A stretch of DNA of 53,911 nt from a bacterium. GTDB taxonomy: Bacteria > Cyanobacteriota > Vampirovibrionia > Obscuribacterales > JAKAZS01. Positions 53,199-53,911 of this stretch are shown piece by piece. The stretch is taken from the NCBI GenBank assembly GCA_021815785.1, contig JAKAZS010000008.1:1-53911 (forward strand), written 5' to 3'. The first letter of the stretch is position 1. The number at the start of each line of letters is the position of its first letter. The notes below the pieces were generated by a model. The model was not told the origin of the DNA, did no database searches, and was given only the letters and a program-made list of their open reading frames with translations. The position numbers and the translations under genes were made by a program.

Positions 53199-53911
53199 AT
53201 TGTACTATTTACGTCTGATATTGATGATATAAACAAAATAGCTAGAAATGATGGCGTATATTCAAAATACTCTGATGTTTATGAGAATATTGCTAAATTA
53301 ATAACTATAAAACCAAATAAGCCTTTAAATATAGCGGACGGAGACACGTTAGCCAAATGTCTATTAAATGATATTAAAAATAGCCATGATATTAATCAAG
53401 GTGACTTCAAAACCTTTACGGTAACAGCTTTACGTGAAAACATGTTAGTTAATCACCCTGATATATTAGCTAAAATTGTAACTGACGCTTTTTTGAGCAA
53501 TGGTAATATTGAAGTAGCTAGTAACCATCTAAAAATTAATTTAGAATCGTTAAAACCAGATAATAATGCTAACGATTGTAATGCAAACTGGAATCTCAAT
53601 TCTAAAATTAACGGAGAAAGAGATTATTTAGGCCAGATTAGTGATAATGTATTAATGAATGTTATTATGCAAAATAGGGACCCTAAATTGAGATATGTTG
53701 AAAACAAAGATTTTACTAAAGACACACCATTTGAAAATTATATTCAAGGTAATAACAAAAATCAATATAATTCGACGCCACCAAACGCTTGTGAATTAAG
53801 CATGCTAGCCCATGAGCTCAATGGCAATAGCACAAAAGTCTTAATCTACGGTTCGGTGAATAATACGTCTGACAATTTAATAACCATAAATAATCCTAAT
53901 GATTTAATGAA
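53190..53911 (+). CDS. Partial unknown protein, OTU-like signatures
   Basis: The frame is open to the window end (240 codons from the TTG at 53190) and begins at the intron junction, so its true start is lost or undefined; it is open further upstream only as antisense intron sequence. It is Asn/Asp-rich. Residues 48-57 (IADGDTLAKC), a spaced segment TVTALRENMLVNHPD, and ACELSMLAHELNGNSTKVLI (200-219) recall the order of OTU protease motifs, but the catalytic Cys position holds Thr53. The C-terminal His would lie beyond the window. This is a weak, speculative assignment. Confidence 0.5.
   Translation, partial: MIGIVLFTSDIDDINKIARNDGVYSKYSDVYENIAKLITIKPNKPLNIADGDTLAKCLLNDIKNSHDINQGDFKTFTVTALRENMLVNHPDILAKIVTDAFLSNGNIEVASNHLKINLESLKPDNNANDCNANWNLNSKINGERDYLGQISDNVLMNVIMQNRDPKLRYVENKDFTKDTPFENYIQGNNKNQYNSTPPNACELSMLAHELNGNSTKVLIYGSVNNTSDNLITINNPNDLM

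Larger units (their letters stand above)
52963..53199 (-). mobile_element. Truncated group II intron, 3' remnant
   Basis: On the minus strand the order is: end of the intron-encoded protein (about 53198-53048), domain V (53046-53013), domain VI (53007-52967) and the expected 3' end near 52963-52965. The 5' intron domains and the reverse transcriptase are missing; at about 53199 the intron gives way to other DNA. It is visibly GC-richer than the surroundings, so it was probably acquired. It is not able to move by itself. Confidence 0.85.

Noticed and set aside
53199-53236. N-terminal MFISSISD extension of the minus-strand IEP frame
   Set aside because: It reads antisense to the neighbouring plus-strand ORF; the intron-like sequence starts only at about 53198.
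1-53911. CRISPR arrays, tRNA, rRNA or prophage genes
   Set aside because: No regularly spaced repeats, no tRNA T-loop or cloverleaf candidates, no rRNA sequence and no phage structural genes were seen.

Overview
The window is AT-rich, densely coded bacterial DNA that uses the standard stop codons. It looks like chromosome rather than plasmid or phage: it carries dnaG-rpoD, rpsT, murC-murB-ddl, xseA-xseB and a long-chain prenyl synthase. Many proteins have signal peptides, and System II cytochrome c maturation genes are present. There are several Ser/Thr kinases and TPR proteins, and a class II (B12-dependent) ribonucleotide reductase. Together these fit a Gram-negative, respiring, non-photosynthetic relative of Cyanobacteria (Vampirovibrionia/Melainabacteria, perhaps Obscuribacterales-like). 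That placement is an inference from gene content; no rRNA is present to confirm it.

Layout. 1-2.2 kb: a membrane Ser/Thr kinase and a Spy/CpxP-like periplasmic protein. 2.2-6.9 kb (minus): an apparent operon of the PPDK regulatory kinase/phosphorylase, pyruvate phosphate dikinase and a TPR protein, behind a promoter whose spacer is a palindrome. 7.1-9.7 kb: a secreted VanX-like D,D-dipeptidase, a DJ-1/PfpI protein and an aldo/keto reductase. 9.7-14.5 kb (minus): a secreted unknown, ddl, murB, murC and rpsT. 14.9-18.8 kb: poorly conserved small membrane or secreted proteins with some decayed DNA, xseB-xseA, and a PD-(D/E)XK-like protein with a cysteine set like an iron-sulfur staple. 18.9-22.8 kb: a ferritin-like protein, hutI, and three unknown genes behind a leader with repeated dyads. 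22.8-27.1 kb (plus): prenyl synthase, ccs1/resB, ccsA and a secreted calpain-family protease. 27.2-33.7 kb: a TPR/zinc-ribbon membrane protein, nrdJ with a leader ORF, and two secreted proteins. 33.7-36.2 kb (minus): murQ and a dihydropyrimidinase. 36.3-41.1 kb: dnaG-rpoD, with SpoIIM-like and RDD membrane proteins convergent after it. 41.3-51 kb: a class-A beta-lactamase-like serine hydrolase, a zinc-ribbon kinase with a TPR tail, unknowns, an NCS1 permease, cytidine deaminase, and a sensor histidine kinase with an overlapping small Cys-rich protein. 51.2-52.7 kb: a P5C dehydrogenase. 52.7-53.9 kb: an accessory patch with a truncated group II intron and an incomplete unknown ORF.

How the genes work together. 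Cell-wall precursor synthesis (ddl, murB, murC) sits with possible wall recycling (VanX-like dipeptidase, murQ). Central carbon flux is set by PPDK and its dedicated regulator. HutI, the dihydropyrimidinase, the NCS1 permease, cytidine deaminase and the P5C dehydrogenase suggest scavenging of histidine, pyrimidines and proline as carbon and nitrogen sources. The prenyl synthase and the ccs genes support a quinone and cytochrome c respiratory chain.

The most unusual items are the 3' remnant of a group II intron with an intact domain V (minus strand, about 52963-53199), the partial protein next to it with faint OTU-protease-like signatures, the secreted calpain-type protease, a leader ORF overlapping the nrdJ start, and the PPDK-operon promoter.
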